From JBPOHE01 sp052035915 (GTDB lineage: Bacteria > Pseudomonadota > Gammaproteobacteria > Chromatiales > Chromatiaceae): a stretch of DNA of 19,032 nucleotides. Below are positions 8,595-14,885 of this stretch, in pieces (within the stretch, counting starts at the first letter, position 1; each line of letters begins with the position of its first letter). A model generated the notes under the pieces. That model searched no databases and was not told where the DNA came from. It was given only the letters and a program-made list of their open reading frames with translations. The DNA is taken from positions 1 to 19,032 of the forward strand of contig JBPOHE010000051.1 in the NCBI GenBank assembly GCA_052035915.1, read 5' to 3'. Made by a program: the position numbers and the translations under genes.

Positions 8595-10243
8595 ACACAA
8601 CCCATCCCCTGCGGCCCTGGTGGCTCTGGGCGGCCATCGCCCTGATCTGGTTCGGTTATCTCGATCATCGCGATCTGTTTCAGACCGACGAGGGGCGCTA
8701 TGCCGAGATTCCACGGGAAATGCTGGTCAGCGGGGATTGGATCACCCCCAGGCTGAACGGCTACCTCTATTTCGAGAAACCGCCGTTACAGTATTGGGCG
8801 ACGGCCGCGGCCTACCATCTTTTCGGTCAACATAACTGGACCGCCCGCCTCTGGACGGCCCTCTGCGGCTTTCTGGGGCTGGTAATCAGTTATTGGGCTG
8901 CCAAGCGTTTTTTCGGGTCCAGGGCCGCGCTCTTCGCCACCGCTTTCCTCCTGGGCAGCCCCTATTATCTTGCGATGGGGCATTTCAACAGCCTGGATAT
9001 GGGGTTGGCCTTTTTTCTCAACCTCGCCCTGTTCGCCTTTCTCGCCGCCCAACATCGGGAAGGGGCGCCGCTGTCGCGTCATTTCATGCTCTTGTGCTGG
9101 TTGGCCCTGGCTTTGGCGTTCTTGAGCAAAGGGCTGGTGGCTCTGGTGCTGCCGGGTATGACTTTGGTTGGATACAGCGTGTGGAAAAGGGATTGGCGAC
9201 TTTGGCGGCGCTTGGAATTGGGATGGGGCCTGCTGTTGTTCTTGGTGGTGACGACTCCCTGGCTGCTTGCCGTGAGCGCCCGCAACCCGGGTTTTCTCCA
9301 TTTCTTCTTCGTCCATGAACACTTTCAGCGCTTTCTCAGCGAGGTTCATGAGCGAGTGGAGCCCTGGTGGTATTTCCTGCCGGTACTGCTGCTGGGAATG
9401 TTGCCCTGGCTATTCGCGGCCTTGCGCGTCATGGTTTCTCCGCCGACGGCCCGGATCGAGGCCGGCGAAGGTAGGCCGCTTCGAGCTTTCCTTTGGCTTT
9501 GGATAGTCATTACCTTCGCCTTTTTTTCCCTCTCCGGCTCCAAGCTGCCGAGTTATATTCTGCCGCTCTTTCCGGCCCTGGCGCTCTTGGTGGGAGATGG
9601 CTTATCCCAGGACGATTCCCGAGGGTGGCGGAGTGCCGCACTCCTGTCCTTGATGGCCGGTCTGGCGCTCATCGGCTTGGGCTGGGGCGGGCCATTCTGG
9701 GGCAAGGGGGTAACGGAAGAAATGATCTTTGCCTTTGCCCCTTGGCTGTTCGCGGCAGCCTTCATCCTGCTCGGTGGCGGTGGGGGACTCTGGTGGTGGT
9801 GCGCTCGGGCGGATGCTGGACAGCTCGCCGTGCCTGCCCTAGCCGCCGTCTGGTTACTGGCCGGGCAACTGCTCATGACCGGTCTCCAGGCCCTGGCCCC
9901 GGCCTATTCCAGCGGGCCCCTGGTGCGCCAGCTCGATCCCGGGATAAGGGAGGCGGCCCGAACGGCGCCTTTTTATAGCGTCGCCATGTACCAGCAATCC
10001 CTGCCGTTTTATTTGGACCGAACGCTCCGCTTGGTGGGGTTTCGGGGCGAACTGGAATACGGGATCGAGCGGGAACCCTGGTTGTGGATCCAGGATGTAC
10101 CCACCTTTATTCGGTTATGGGAACGAGAATCCCGCGCCTTTGCTGTCATGCCGACCAAGCTGTTCCAGCAATTGCAACAAGAAGGGGTGGCGATGCGCCA
10201 AGTGGCGAGTGATAGCCGACGGGTGATCGTCACCAACCCCTGA
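8591..10243 (+). CDS. arnT: ArnT, undecaprenyl-phosphate-L-Ara4N:lipid A L-Ara4N transferase
   Basis: A GT83 (PMT-like, GT-C) integral membrane enzyme that moves L-Ara4N from the undecaprenyl carrier to lipid A phosphates on the periplasmic side of the inner membrane. It has 550 residues, the same length as E. coli ArnT. A GTG start at 8591 overlaps the arnD stop by four bases. The first periplasmic loop has the family motif FQTDEGRYAEIPREM, holding the conserved acidic residues, followed by YFEKPPLQYW. About a dozen hydrophobic spans run to residue ~440. FLHFFFVHEHFQRF, VEPWWYFLPVLLLGMLPWL and FFSLSGSKLPSYILPLFP match the rest of the family, and a soluble C-terminal domain follows. It ends the operon. 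No strong hairpin-plus-T terminator is visible in the 42 bases before the convergent gene. Confidence 0.95.
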   Translation: MNTTHPLRPWWLWAAIALIWFGYLDHRDLFQTDEGRYAEIPREMLVSGDWITPRLNGYLYFEKPPLQYWATAAAYHLFGQHNWTARLWTALCGFLGLVISYWAAKRFFGSRAALFATAFLLGSPYYLAMGHFNSLDMGLAFFLNLALFAFLAAQHREGAPLSRHFMLLCWLALALAFLSKGLVALVLPGMTLVGYSVWKRDWRLWRRLELGWGLLLFLVVTTPWLLAVSARNPGFLHFFFVHEHFQRFLSEVHERVEPWWYFLPVLLLGMLPWLFAALRVMVSPPTARIEAGEGRPLRAFLWLWIVITFAFFSLSGSKLPSYILPLFPALALLVGDGLSQDDSRGWRSAALLSLMAGLALIGLGWGGPFWGKGVTEEMIFAFAPWLFAAAFILLGGGGGLWWWCARADAGQLAVPALAAVWLLAGQLLMTGLQALAPAYSSGPLVRQLDPGIREAARTAPFYSVAMYQQSLPFYLDRTLRLVGFRGELEYGIEREPWLWIQDVPTFIRLWERESRAFAVMPTKLFQQLQQEGVAMRQVASDSRRVIVTNP

Positions 10244-10285
10244 TACAGTCGACCGCACCAGGGTTAACGGGTCCACTGCCACCGT

Positions 10286-10942
10286 TCATTCAAGCAAGGC
10301 GTCCTCTTCGTCCGACAGTTGGGGGGCCGTCGAGCGGAAGGCTTCCAGCTCCATGCAGCGATGGTAGATCCGGGCGATGGTGGGATAGGTGGAGAGCGTC
10401 CACCCCAGAGACTCCGCCATCTTCACCTGGGGAACCAGGCAGATATCCGCCATGGTGGGGATATCGCCATGACAGAACCTGGATGTGGCCGGATTATCCG
10501 CCATCAGGCGTTCCAGCGCCTGCATGCCTTCGTCGTACCAATGCTTCGCCCAGGTCTTGCACGCTTTGTTGCCGAGTTCGAGATCCTGCTTGAGGTAAGC
10601 AATGACCCTCGGTTCGGTAAGAGGATCGATATCCCGGACGATCACTTGAGAGAGGGAGCGGATACGTTCCCGATCCCGGCTGTTACCGGGCAGGATGGAT
10701 GGATGGGGATACACCTCGTCGAGGTATTCCAATATCGCCAGTGATTGCCGATACACCCGACGCCCCTCAACCAGGGTCGGCACCATTCCCTGGGGATTCA
10801 TCTCCAGGTATTCGGGGGTTCGTATATCACCTGTGGTTTTATTCAGACTCACATACTCGGATTCGTATTCGAGCCCTTTGTAGGCCAAGGCAATCCGTAC
10901 CCGATAGGCCGCGCTGCTGCGATGGGTGGTGTAGAGCTTCAT
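10286..10942 (-). CDS. Zeta-class glutathione S-transferase / maleylacetoacetate isomerase-like protein
   Basis: A 218-residue GST-fold protein. Residues 1-80 form the thioredoxin-like domain, with LYTTHRSSAAYRVRIALAYKG, NPQGMVPTL (cis-Pro) and QSLAILEYLDE (glutathione-binding QS pair). The all-helical domain carries the zeta/MaiA mark MADICLVPQV. Zeta enzymes isomerise maleylacetoacetate to fumarylacetoacetate with glutathione in tyrosine breakdown; related ones act on maleylpyruvate or alpha-haloacids. The canonical Ser-Ser-Cys catalytic triplet reads Ser9-Ser10-Ala11. No hpd, hmgA or fah gene is nearby, so the substrate is open and no symbol is given. AAGGGG lies 11 bases before the ATG. 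The gene converges on arnT. Confidence 0.85.
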   Translation of the reverse strand: MKLYTTHRSSAAYRVRIALAYKGLEYESEYVSLNKTTGDIRTPEYLEMNPQGMVPTLVEGRRVYRQSLAILEYLDEVYPHPSILPGNSRDRERIRSLSQVIVRDIDPLTEPRVIAYLKQDLELGNKACKTWAKHWYDEGMQALERLMADNPATSRFCHGDIPTMADICLVPQVKMAESLGWTLSTYPTIARIYHRCMELEAFRSTAPQLSDEEDALLE

Positions 10943-11060
10943 AACTCGGATGCCCCTTGTCTAACGAGAGCTGAGTCTTGGTGGAAAGAAATGGCTCGAG
11001 AGAGGGAGATATCGTTCGGCCTCTGACCACACACAATGACCGTATCATGGGTTCGGGCGT

Positions 11061-11120
11061 CATCCAGAGGAAAACCCTGGATGCGCTCACCGATAGCGGT
11101 GGACAGAGCCATTCGCTATC
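11061..11120. repeat. Two adjacent hairpins next to the MITE-like repeat
   Basis: CATCCAG (11061-11067) pairs with CTGGATG (11077-11083), and GATAGCG (11092-11098) pairs with CGCTATC (11114-11120). Both are perfect 7-bp inverted repeats and end where the 162-bp element begins. The whole stretch 10943-11595 has no convincing gene. Confidence 0.5.
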
Positions 11121-11121
11121 C

Positions 11122-11282
11122 AAGACGATTTCCGTCAAAAAATATGCCCGACTACTGCTCTGTTCGCTCGCCTTCGGTGTTCCGCCAGCCGTTACAGAGC
11201 TCGCTCTGCGCCGGCTGGCGCGCCTGGAAGGTGAACGAACAGACGGCGCATTCAGGTATATTTTTTCCGACCATCGCCTAAA
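11122..11282 (+). repeat. MITE-like imperfect palindromic repeat, copy 1
   Basis: This ~161-base element recurs in inverted orientation at 14093-14254, aligning over its whole length with about 19 mismatches and one 1-base gap (about 88% identity by eye). Its ends are terminal inverted repeats of about 26 bases; AAAAAATAT near the left end pairs with ATATTTTTT near the right. Inside are CGCCAGCCG/CGGCTGGCG and CAGAGC/GCTCTG, so nearly the whole element can fold into one long hairpin. This is the architecture of a MITE or an ERIC-like intergenic repeat. No transposase is present. A frame through it is open (ending LEGERTDGAFRYIF), but the 1-base gap against copy 2 breaks that frame near its end, so I do not call it a gene. 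Confidence 0.85.
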
Positions 11283-11401
11283 TCGAATTTAGCATAAGGA
11301 AATTCCCGGGTAACGACAATGATCGGCATTTCCGGGCTCAGTGCCAGTCGCCAAGTTGGATAGGCATCTCTATTCGCACTCAGTCGTTCCGGGCCTGGGC
11401 T

Positions 11402-11481
11402 GAAAATGCTCGATTTTCGTTCTTGCATAGAGAACTATACGTCATATGTTGACATTATTGTTCTCATAAAGAGAACAATAA
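11402..11481. promoter_or_regulatory. AT-rich cluster of four palindromes, operator-like
   Basis: Four dyads follow one another: GAAAAT-N5-ATTTTC (11402-11418), GTTCT-N7-AGAAC (11419-11435), GTCA-N5-TGAC (11441-11453) and a perfect 11-bp arm pair TTATTGTTCTC-N5-GAGAACAATAA (11455-11481). The last three centres are about 20 bases apart. A consensus -35 TTGACA lies at 11449-11454, but no good -10 follows at 17 bases. GTTCT/AGAAC half-sites occur twice, as expected for a dimeric HTH regulator. No gene starts downstream on either strand within 100 bases, so this may be an orphan operator left by a lost gene. Confidence 0.55.
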
Positions 11482-11595
11482 ACGGCATCAAGCACACTTG
11501 CCCGGCAATCGTCTTAAGACTATCCAACAGGAGTCGGTACGACATTCCGGCCCCGTCGCCAGGGGAGTAGCCGTTCTGGCCTGATCTGCCTGCCC

Positions 11596-12231
11596 TCAGG
11601 GGATGCCCAACCATTTGTGAGTTTGCAGACTCAAACGCCAGCGGGGATGGCGCAGACAATAGGCCAGCGCCTGGCTGGTGTGATCGAGCCGCTCCGGACC
11701 ATCCATGGGTTGCAGGAAGAAATGGCGGAAGTCGAGATGGACAAACCGCTCGGGCGGCGCCTCTGGCTGGGGGTAGACCAGCTTGAGTTCATCGCCGCCG
11801 GTGATCAGTAGTCGGGTGCCGGCCTTGGGGCTGACGCAGATCCAGTCGAGGCCGCGTGGCGCTGGTCGCGTACCGTTGGTCTCTACGGCCACCTCGAAAC
11901 CCCGGGCATGGAGGGCGTCGATCAGGGCCGCATCCAGTTGCAATAAGGGTTCACCGCCGGTGCAGACCAGATAGCGTCGACCAACGGACGACTCCGGCCA
12001 AGCCGCCAGGAGGCGCTCGGCCAGCTCCCGGGCCGAAGCGAACTTCCCACCCCCAGGCCCGTCGGTGCCGACGAAGTCCGTATCGCAAAAGCGACAGATG
12101 GCCCGGGCGCGATGCTGCTCTCGACCGGACCAGAGATTGCAACCGGCAAAACGACAGAACACCGCCGCCCGTCCGCTCTGCGCCCCTTCCCCCTGGAGGC
12201 TGTAGAACAACTCTTTGACGCTGTAGGTCAT
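11596..12231 (-). CDS. queE: 7-carboxy-7-deazaguanine synthase QueE (radical SAM)
   Basis: A radical SAM enzyme that contracts 6-carboxy-tetrahydropterin to 7-carboxy-7-deazaguanine, the ring-forming step of queuosine/7-deazaguanine synthesis in the cytoplasm. It has 211 residues from the ATG at 12231, which overlaps the upstream queD-like stop (ATGA); the longer frame to 12279 is rejected. YSLQGEG at the N-terminus recognises the pterin substrate. The cluster cysteines are Cys31, Cys46 and Cys49, spaced Cx14CxxC instead of the standard Cx3Cx2C, as in the Burkholderia multivorans type of QueE. CTGGEPLLQ is the SAM GGE motif, and VETNGTRP and CVSPKAG are typical. It ends SLQTHKWLGIP, as QueE proteins usually do. 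It is the last gene of the queC-queD-queE unit. Confidence 0.96.
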   Translation of the reverse strand: MTYSVKELFYSLQGEGAQSGRAAVFCRFAGCNLWSGREQHRARAICRFCDTDFVGTDGPGGGKFASARELAERLLAAWPESSVGRRYLVCTGGEPLLQLDAALIDALHARGFEVAVETNGTRPAPRGLDWICVSPKAGTRLLITGGDELKLVYPQPEAPPERFVHLDFRHFFLQPMDGPERLDHTSQALAYCLRHPRWRLSLQTHKWLGIP

Positions 12232-13322
12232 GCCGGCAGGGCCGGAGCCCGCCCCCCCCAACTGAGCAGGACACCGCACCCCGGGGTGACGTAGAGGTCG
12301 AGGCGGTCGAGCTGGGGCAAGGGCTCGGCGAGGCGGGCGCGCATCCAGCGGGCCAGGCTGGCGGGATCGGTATCCGCCAGTTCCGGGAGGCCGTTCAGCT
12401 CATGATGATCGAGTTGTTGGAACACCGGGGTGAAACGGTCTTTGACGTCGCCATAGTCGAGGGTCCAGCCCATGACCTCGTCCAGCGGGGCGGTGAGGTG
12501 CAGGCGCAACAGATAACTATGGCCGTGCAGGCCACGTCGGGAATCCCCGGCGGGGGCGTGCTGGAGGCGGAGCGCGCTCTCGAACTTCTGTTCCTTCCAG
12601 ATGCGGTAGTGAACGCCATCGTAATGACAACCGGCGGTCGCCGTCTCGTAGACGCTAACCCAGCTCAGTTCGGGCAGCTCGGGGCGCAGCCGCTGCCACA
12701 CCCAGTCGGCCAGCCGCTCGCTGGTAGGATTCTCCAGTCCGGGCAGATCGTTGAGACAGGCGTGGTGGAGTTGATTCCCAATGGGTGCCCAGAGAGCGGC
12801 GAGGCGGTCGAAATCGATGCCCATATCCTGGGAGCCGATATCCTGATTGGCGTGGAGGATGACCTCGAAGCCATGGCCGTGCATGCGACCGCATTTATGC
12901 CCCGGGGCGACCCGCGGCAACTGGTGGGCGGCCTCGAAGCGGAAACGATGCCAGATATGGGCCTCGTTTCCCTCGTCCAGATCCACCCCGGTATCCGCGG
13001 CGCTGCGGATGCCGAGCGAGCGGATCCCGGGCACGGCGAGCCGGGCCCGCAACCACCGGGCCAGATTCTCGTCGCTGGGTACCGGCAGGAGCTCGTTCAG
13101 ATCGGCGTAATCCAAGGGGGCGATACCTTCCACCAGGGCTTGCTGGAGCTGATCCGTCTCGCCACCCGCAAAGCCGGCCCAACCCGGTGGCAGCTCGGCG
13201 CGAATCCGCGCCAGATAACTGTGACCATGCCGGCGACGGGCGCGATGCCCCACCGGCAGGATGGGGAGACGGCAGGCGGCCTCGAAGGGAGCCGTGGCGA
13301 GGTAGAGCCGCGACTCGCTCAC
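12228..13322 (-). CDS. queD: Triple-domain QueD: three tandem 6-carboxytetrahydropterin synthase-like domains
   Basis: QueD converts 7,8-dihydroneopterin triphosphate to 6-carboxytetrahydropterin, supplying QueE. Normal QueD has ~120 residues; this protein has 364 and reads as three repeats. A GTG at 13322 overlapping the queC stop (GTGA) is chosen over the ATG at 13409, which lies inside queC. Domain 2 (about 122-240) is complete: zinc ligands His133, His148 and His150, nucleophile Cys144 in GHKCGRMHGHGF, LHHACLND with His186/187, and Glu226 in VYETAT. Domain 1 (about 1-115) keeps RHGHSYL at 31-37, but the first zinc His is Cys17 and the nucleophile Cys is missing. Domain 3 (about 245-355) keeps LHGHSYL, LDYGDVK and LDHHELN, but Leu251 replaces the first zinc His and no Cys precedes HGH. 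Domain 2 is therefore probably catalytic, with the others structural or altered in substrate. Its stop overlaps queE. Confidence 0.92.
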   Translation of the reverse strand: MSESRLYLATAPFEAACRLPILPVGHRARRRHGHSYLARIRAELPPGWAGFAGGETDQLQQALVEGIAPLDYADLNELLPVPSDENLARWLRARLAVPGIRSLGIRSAADTGVDLDEGNEAHIWHRFRFEAAHQLPRVAPGHKCGRMHGHGFEVILHANQDIGSQDMGIDFDRLAALWAPIGNQLHHACLNDLPGLENPTSERLADWVWQRLRPELPELSWVSVYETATAGCHYDGVHYRIWKEQKFESALRLQHAPAGDSRRGLHGHSYLLRLHLTAPLDEVMGWTLDYGDVKDRFTPVFQQLDHHELNGLPELADTDPASLARWMRARLAEPLPQLDRLDLYVTPGCGVLLSWGGRAPALPA

Positions 13323-14008
13323 CGGCCCGGCCCGGACAACAGGGGATCGGCCAATCCCGCCTCGGCAAAGCCCTTGGCCCGCAGCAGACAGGCATCGCAG
13401 GCCCGGCAAGGTCGACCTTGCGCATCAGGGTCATAACAACTGCTGGTCAGCGCATAATCCACGCCCAGAACGAGACCGCGACGGATGATCTTGGCCTTGG
13501 CGAGGTTGATCAGGGGGGTGTGGATCCGCAGCGGCCGGCCTTCAACGCCGGCCTTGGTGGCCAACCCAGCCATACGCTCATAGGCCTGGATGTATTCCGG
13601 ACGGCAGTCGGGATAGCCGGAATAATCCAGCGCATTGACGCCGATGAAAATATCCGCGCTGTCGAGCACCTCGGCCCAGGCAAGGGCGAAGGAGAGAAAG
13701 ATGGTGTTACGCGCCGGCACATAGGTCAGCGGAATCCCCTCGCCCATGGCCTCCGGGGTGCGGCCCTTGGGTACCTGAATGTCCGCCGTGAGCGCCGAAC
13801 CGCCGAACTGGCGCAGGTCGATATCGAGCACCACATGGGCGGCGACGCCCAAGGCTGCGGCCACCCGTTGCGCCGCGGCCAGCTCGACGGCGTGGCGCTG
13901 GCCGTAACGGAACGACAGGGCATAGGGGACAAAGCCTTCGGCCTTGGCAACGGCCAGGGTGGTGGTCGAGTCGAGACCACCACTGAGAAGAACAACGGCT
14001 TTTGGCAT
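13319..14008 (-). CDS. queC: 7-cyano-7-deazaguanine (preQ0) synthase QueC
   Basis: An ATP-dependent enzyme that turns 7-carboxy-7-deazaguanine and ammonia into preQ0, the precursor of queuosine in tRNA (and of 7-deazaguanine DNA marks in some bacteria). It has 229 residues against 231 in E. coli. The PP-loop motif LLSGGLDSTT is at 7-16, followed by SFRYGQRHAVEL, YVPARNTIFLS and GVNALDYSGYPDCRPEY. The structural zinc site is Cys191, Cys201, Cys204 and Cys207 in SSCYDPDAQGRPCRACDAC. MPKAVVLLSGG at 14008 is the normal QueC N-terminus. The frame is open upstream to 14266, but that part is the repeat element and is not QueC. No clear Shine-Dalgarno is visible before the ATG. First gene of the queC-D-E unit, with 4-base overlaps at both junctions. 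Confidence 0.97.
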   Translation of the reverse strand: MPKAVVLLSGGLDSTTTLAVAKAEGFVPYALSFRYGQRHAVELAAAQRVAAALGVAAHVVLDIDLRQFGGSALTADIQVPKGRTPEAMGEGIPLTYVPARNTIFLSFALAWAEVLDSADIFIGVNALDYSGYPDCRPEYIQAYERMAGLATKAGVEGRPLRIHTPLINLAKAKIIRRGLVLGVDYALTSSCYDPDAQGRPCRACDACLLRAKGFAEAGLADPLLSGPGR

Positions 14009-14092
14009 GCTTGAATCAGTTGAAATAGGTTGGTCTGCCAAGGCCCCGAGCGATCGACAAACGGAGCTTCGTATACATGGGGTGGTAGCGAC

Positions 14093-14254
14093 TTTAGGCG
14101 ATTGCCGGAAAAAGATATACCTGAATGCGCCGGCGGTTCGTTCGCCTTCCAGGCGCGCCAGCCGGCGCAGAGCGCGCTCTGTAACAGCTGGCGTAACGCC
14201 GAAGGCGGACGAACAGACCAGCAGGCTGGTATATGTTTTGACAGAAATCGCCTT
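14093..14254 (-). repeat. MITE-like imperfect palindromic repeat, copy 2 (inverted)
   Basis: This is the partner of the element at 11122-11282, in the opposite orientation and about 85 bases upstream of the queC start. Its terminal inverted repeats are the clearer pair: 26 bases, 21 matching by eye, both beginning AGGCGATT and ending ATATACC. The centre holds the perfect 14-bp palindrome CAGAGCGCGCTCTG flanked by CGCCAGC/GCTGGCG arms. Because it lies in the likely 5' leader or promoter region of queCDE it could affect their expression, but this is inference. Confidence 0.85.
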
Positions 14255-14287
14255 ACTTGAGGCCATTCAGGATCAGCGTCGCCCTCC

Positions 14288-14391
14288 CCGGCCCCTCGTG
14301 TCGAGCCGGATGGCCACCCCGCAACGGGCCAAACCTAGAGGGTAACCCAGGATCGGCAAGCGATCCTAGGGGTCGCCATACCCCTACCCTC
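14288..14391. other. Strongly foldable extragenic element with three-way junction
   Basis: Consecutive stems are visible. CCGG-CCC-CTCG-TGT-CGAG-CCGG spans 14288-14309 and CCCG-CAA-CGGG spans 14318-14328. An outer stem GAGGGTA/TACCCTC (14338-14344 with 14385-14391) encloses AGGATCG-GCAAG-CGATCCT (14349-14367) and AGGGGT-CGCCAT-ACCCCT (14368-14385, sharing one base with the outer stem). It lies between the PilZ gene stop and the second MITE copy. On the minus strand it would be PilZ 3' UTR or queC 5' leader. No T-run follows, so it is not a simple terminator. It does not resemble a riboswitch class I can recognise, including preQ1. Confidence 0.5.
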
Positions 14392-14408
14392 CCGGCGGAT
14401 GGCGAAAC

Positions 14409-14885
14409 TCATAGTCCTTTATGGAGAGGATGGAGCCGCGCGGCTGGAAGACCCGGAAGAACGCCGACAGGATCCTCCCATGGAGGGAGATGGGAAATCA
14501 TAATCGGGGCCTGGGTCCATCTTGATCCCGGTCCGGCGCCAGCGAGCGAAACCCCTTCCCCGGCATAGGCGTCGGCGGCCTCGAGCAACAACTCGATGTA
14601 TTGGTACAGCGAGCGATTGAGATGCACCAGCATCACCCCGACGCCACGGGTCGTCTCATGGACGACATAGCCGGAAACATTGAATATCTTGATGCCACGC
14701 GGGGTTTGTGGGATCAGGATCTTCACCTCCAGCAGGCCTTCCAATCTGACCCAGGCGTTTCTGATATGGAGAAACATCCCCTCCAGCCCGACATTCTCCA
14801 CCTGGGCCAGAACGGGCTGATGATTTCTATCGGTGATGAGCGCCGACCATTGAATGGCCAGACGCCTCGCCCCTCGTCGTTCCAT
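14409..14885 (-). CDS. PilZ-domain protein, putative cyclic-di-GMP receptor
   Basis: 158 residues from the ATG at 14885, which has GAGAGGTG just upstream; the frame stays open to 15377, but the extra N-terminal region has no protein-like features. PilZ domains bind cyclic di-GMP through an N-terminal RxxxR and a D/NxSxxG motif. Here MERRGARRL supplies Arg3/Arg4 and Arg7/Arg8, and NVGLEG (31-36) stands at the second motif, with Asn for Asp and Gly for Ser. The beta-rich segment FLHIRNAW...LLEVKILIP and GYVVHETTRGVGVMLVH follow. The domain ends near residue 110. The last ~45 residues (VSLAGAGPGSRW...HPLHKGL) look like an unstructured tail or a read-through end. Output partner unknown; a motility, exopolysaccharide or envelope role is generic to the family. 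Confidence 0.85.
   Translation of the reverse strand: MERRGARRLAIQWSALITDRNHQPVLAQVENVGLEGMFLHIRNAWVRLEGLLEVKILIPQTPRGIKIFNVSGYVVHETTRGVGVMLVHLNRSLYQYIELLLEAADAYAGEGVSLAGAGPGSRWTQAPIMISHLPPWEDPVGVLPGLPAARLHPLHKGL

Noticed and set aside
11122..11282. Match to the enterobacterial ERIC repeat
   Set aside because: Size and overall palindromic plan are similar, but the sequence does not match the ERIC consensus as I know it.
11435..11659. 74-residue minus-strand frame over the palindrome cluster
   Set aside because: It overlaps the queE 3' end and the dyad cluster, with no ribosome site and no recognisable content.
13323..13409. ATG at 13409 as start of the QueD-like protein
   Set aside because: It lies within queC, and the extra 29 residues are not PTPS-like. 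The GTG at 13322 overlaps the queC stop in the same GTGA style used at arnD/arnT.
14009..14266. N-terminal extension of QueC through the repeat (open frame to 14266)
   Set aside because: QueC proteins start at MPKAVVLLSGG; the extra frame is the MITE-like repeat, and the other copy of the repeat encodes the same peptide without any queC.
14400..14500. Many GGA motifs on the + strand, suggesting a CsrB/RsmZ-like RNA
   Set aside because: Most of the stretch lies antisense within the PilZ coding tail, the GGAs are not placed in regular hairpin loops, and the high GC content explains many of them.
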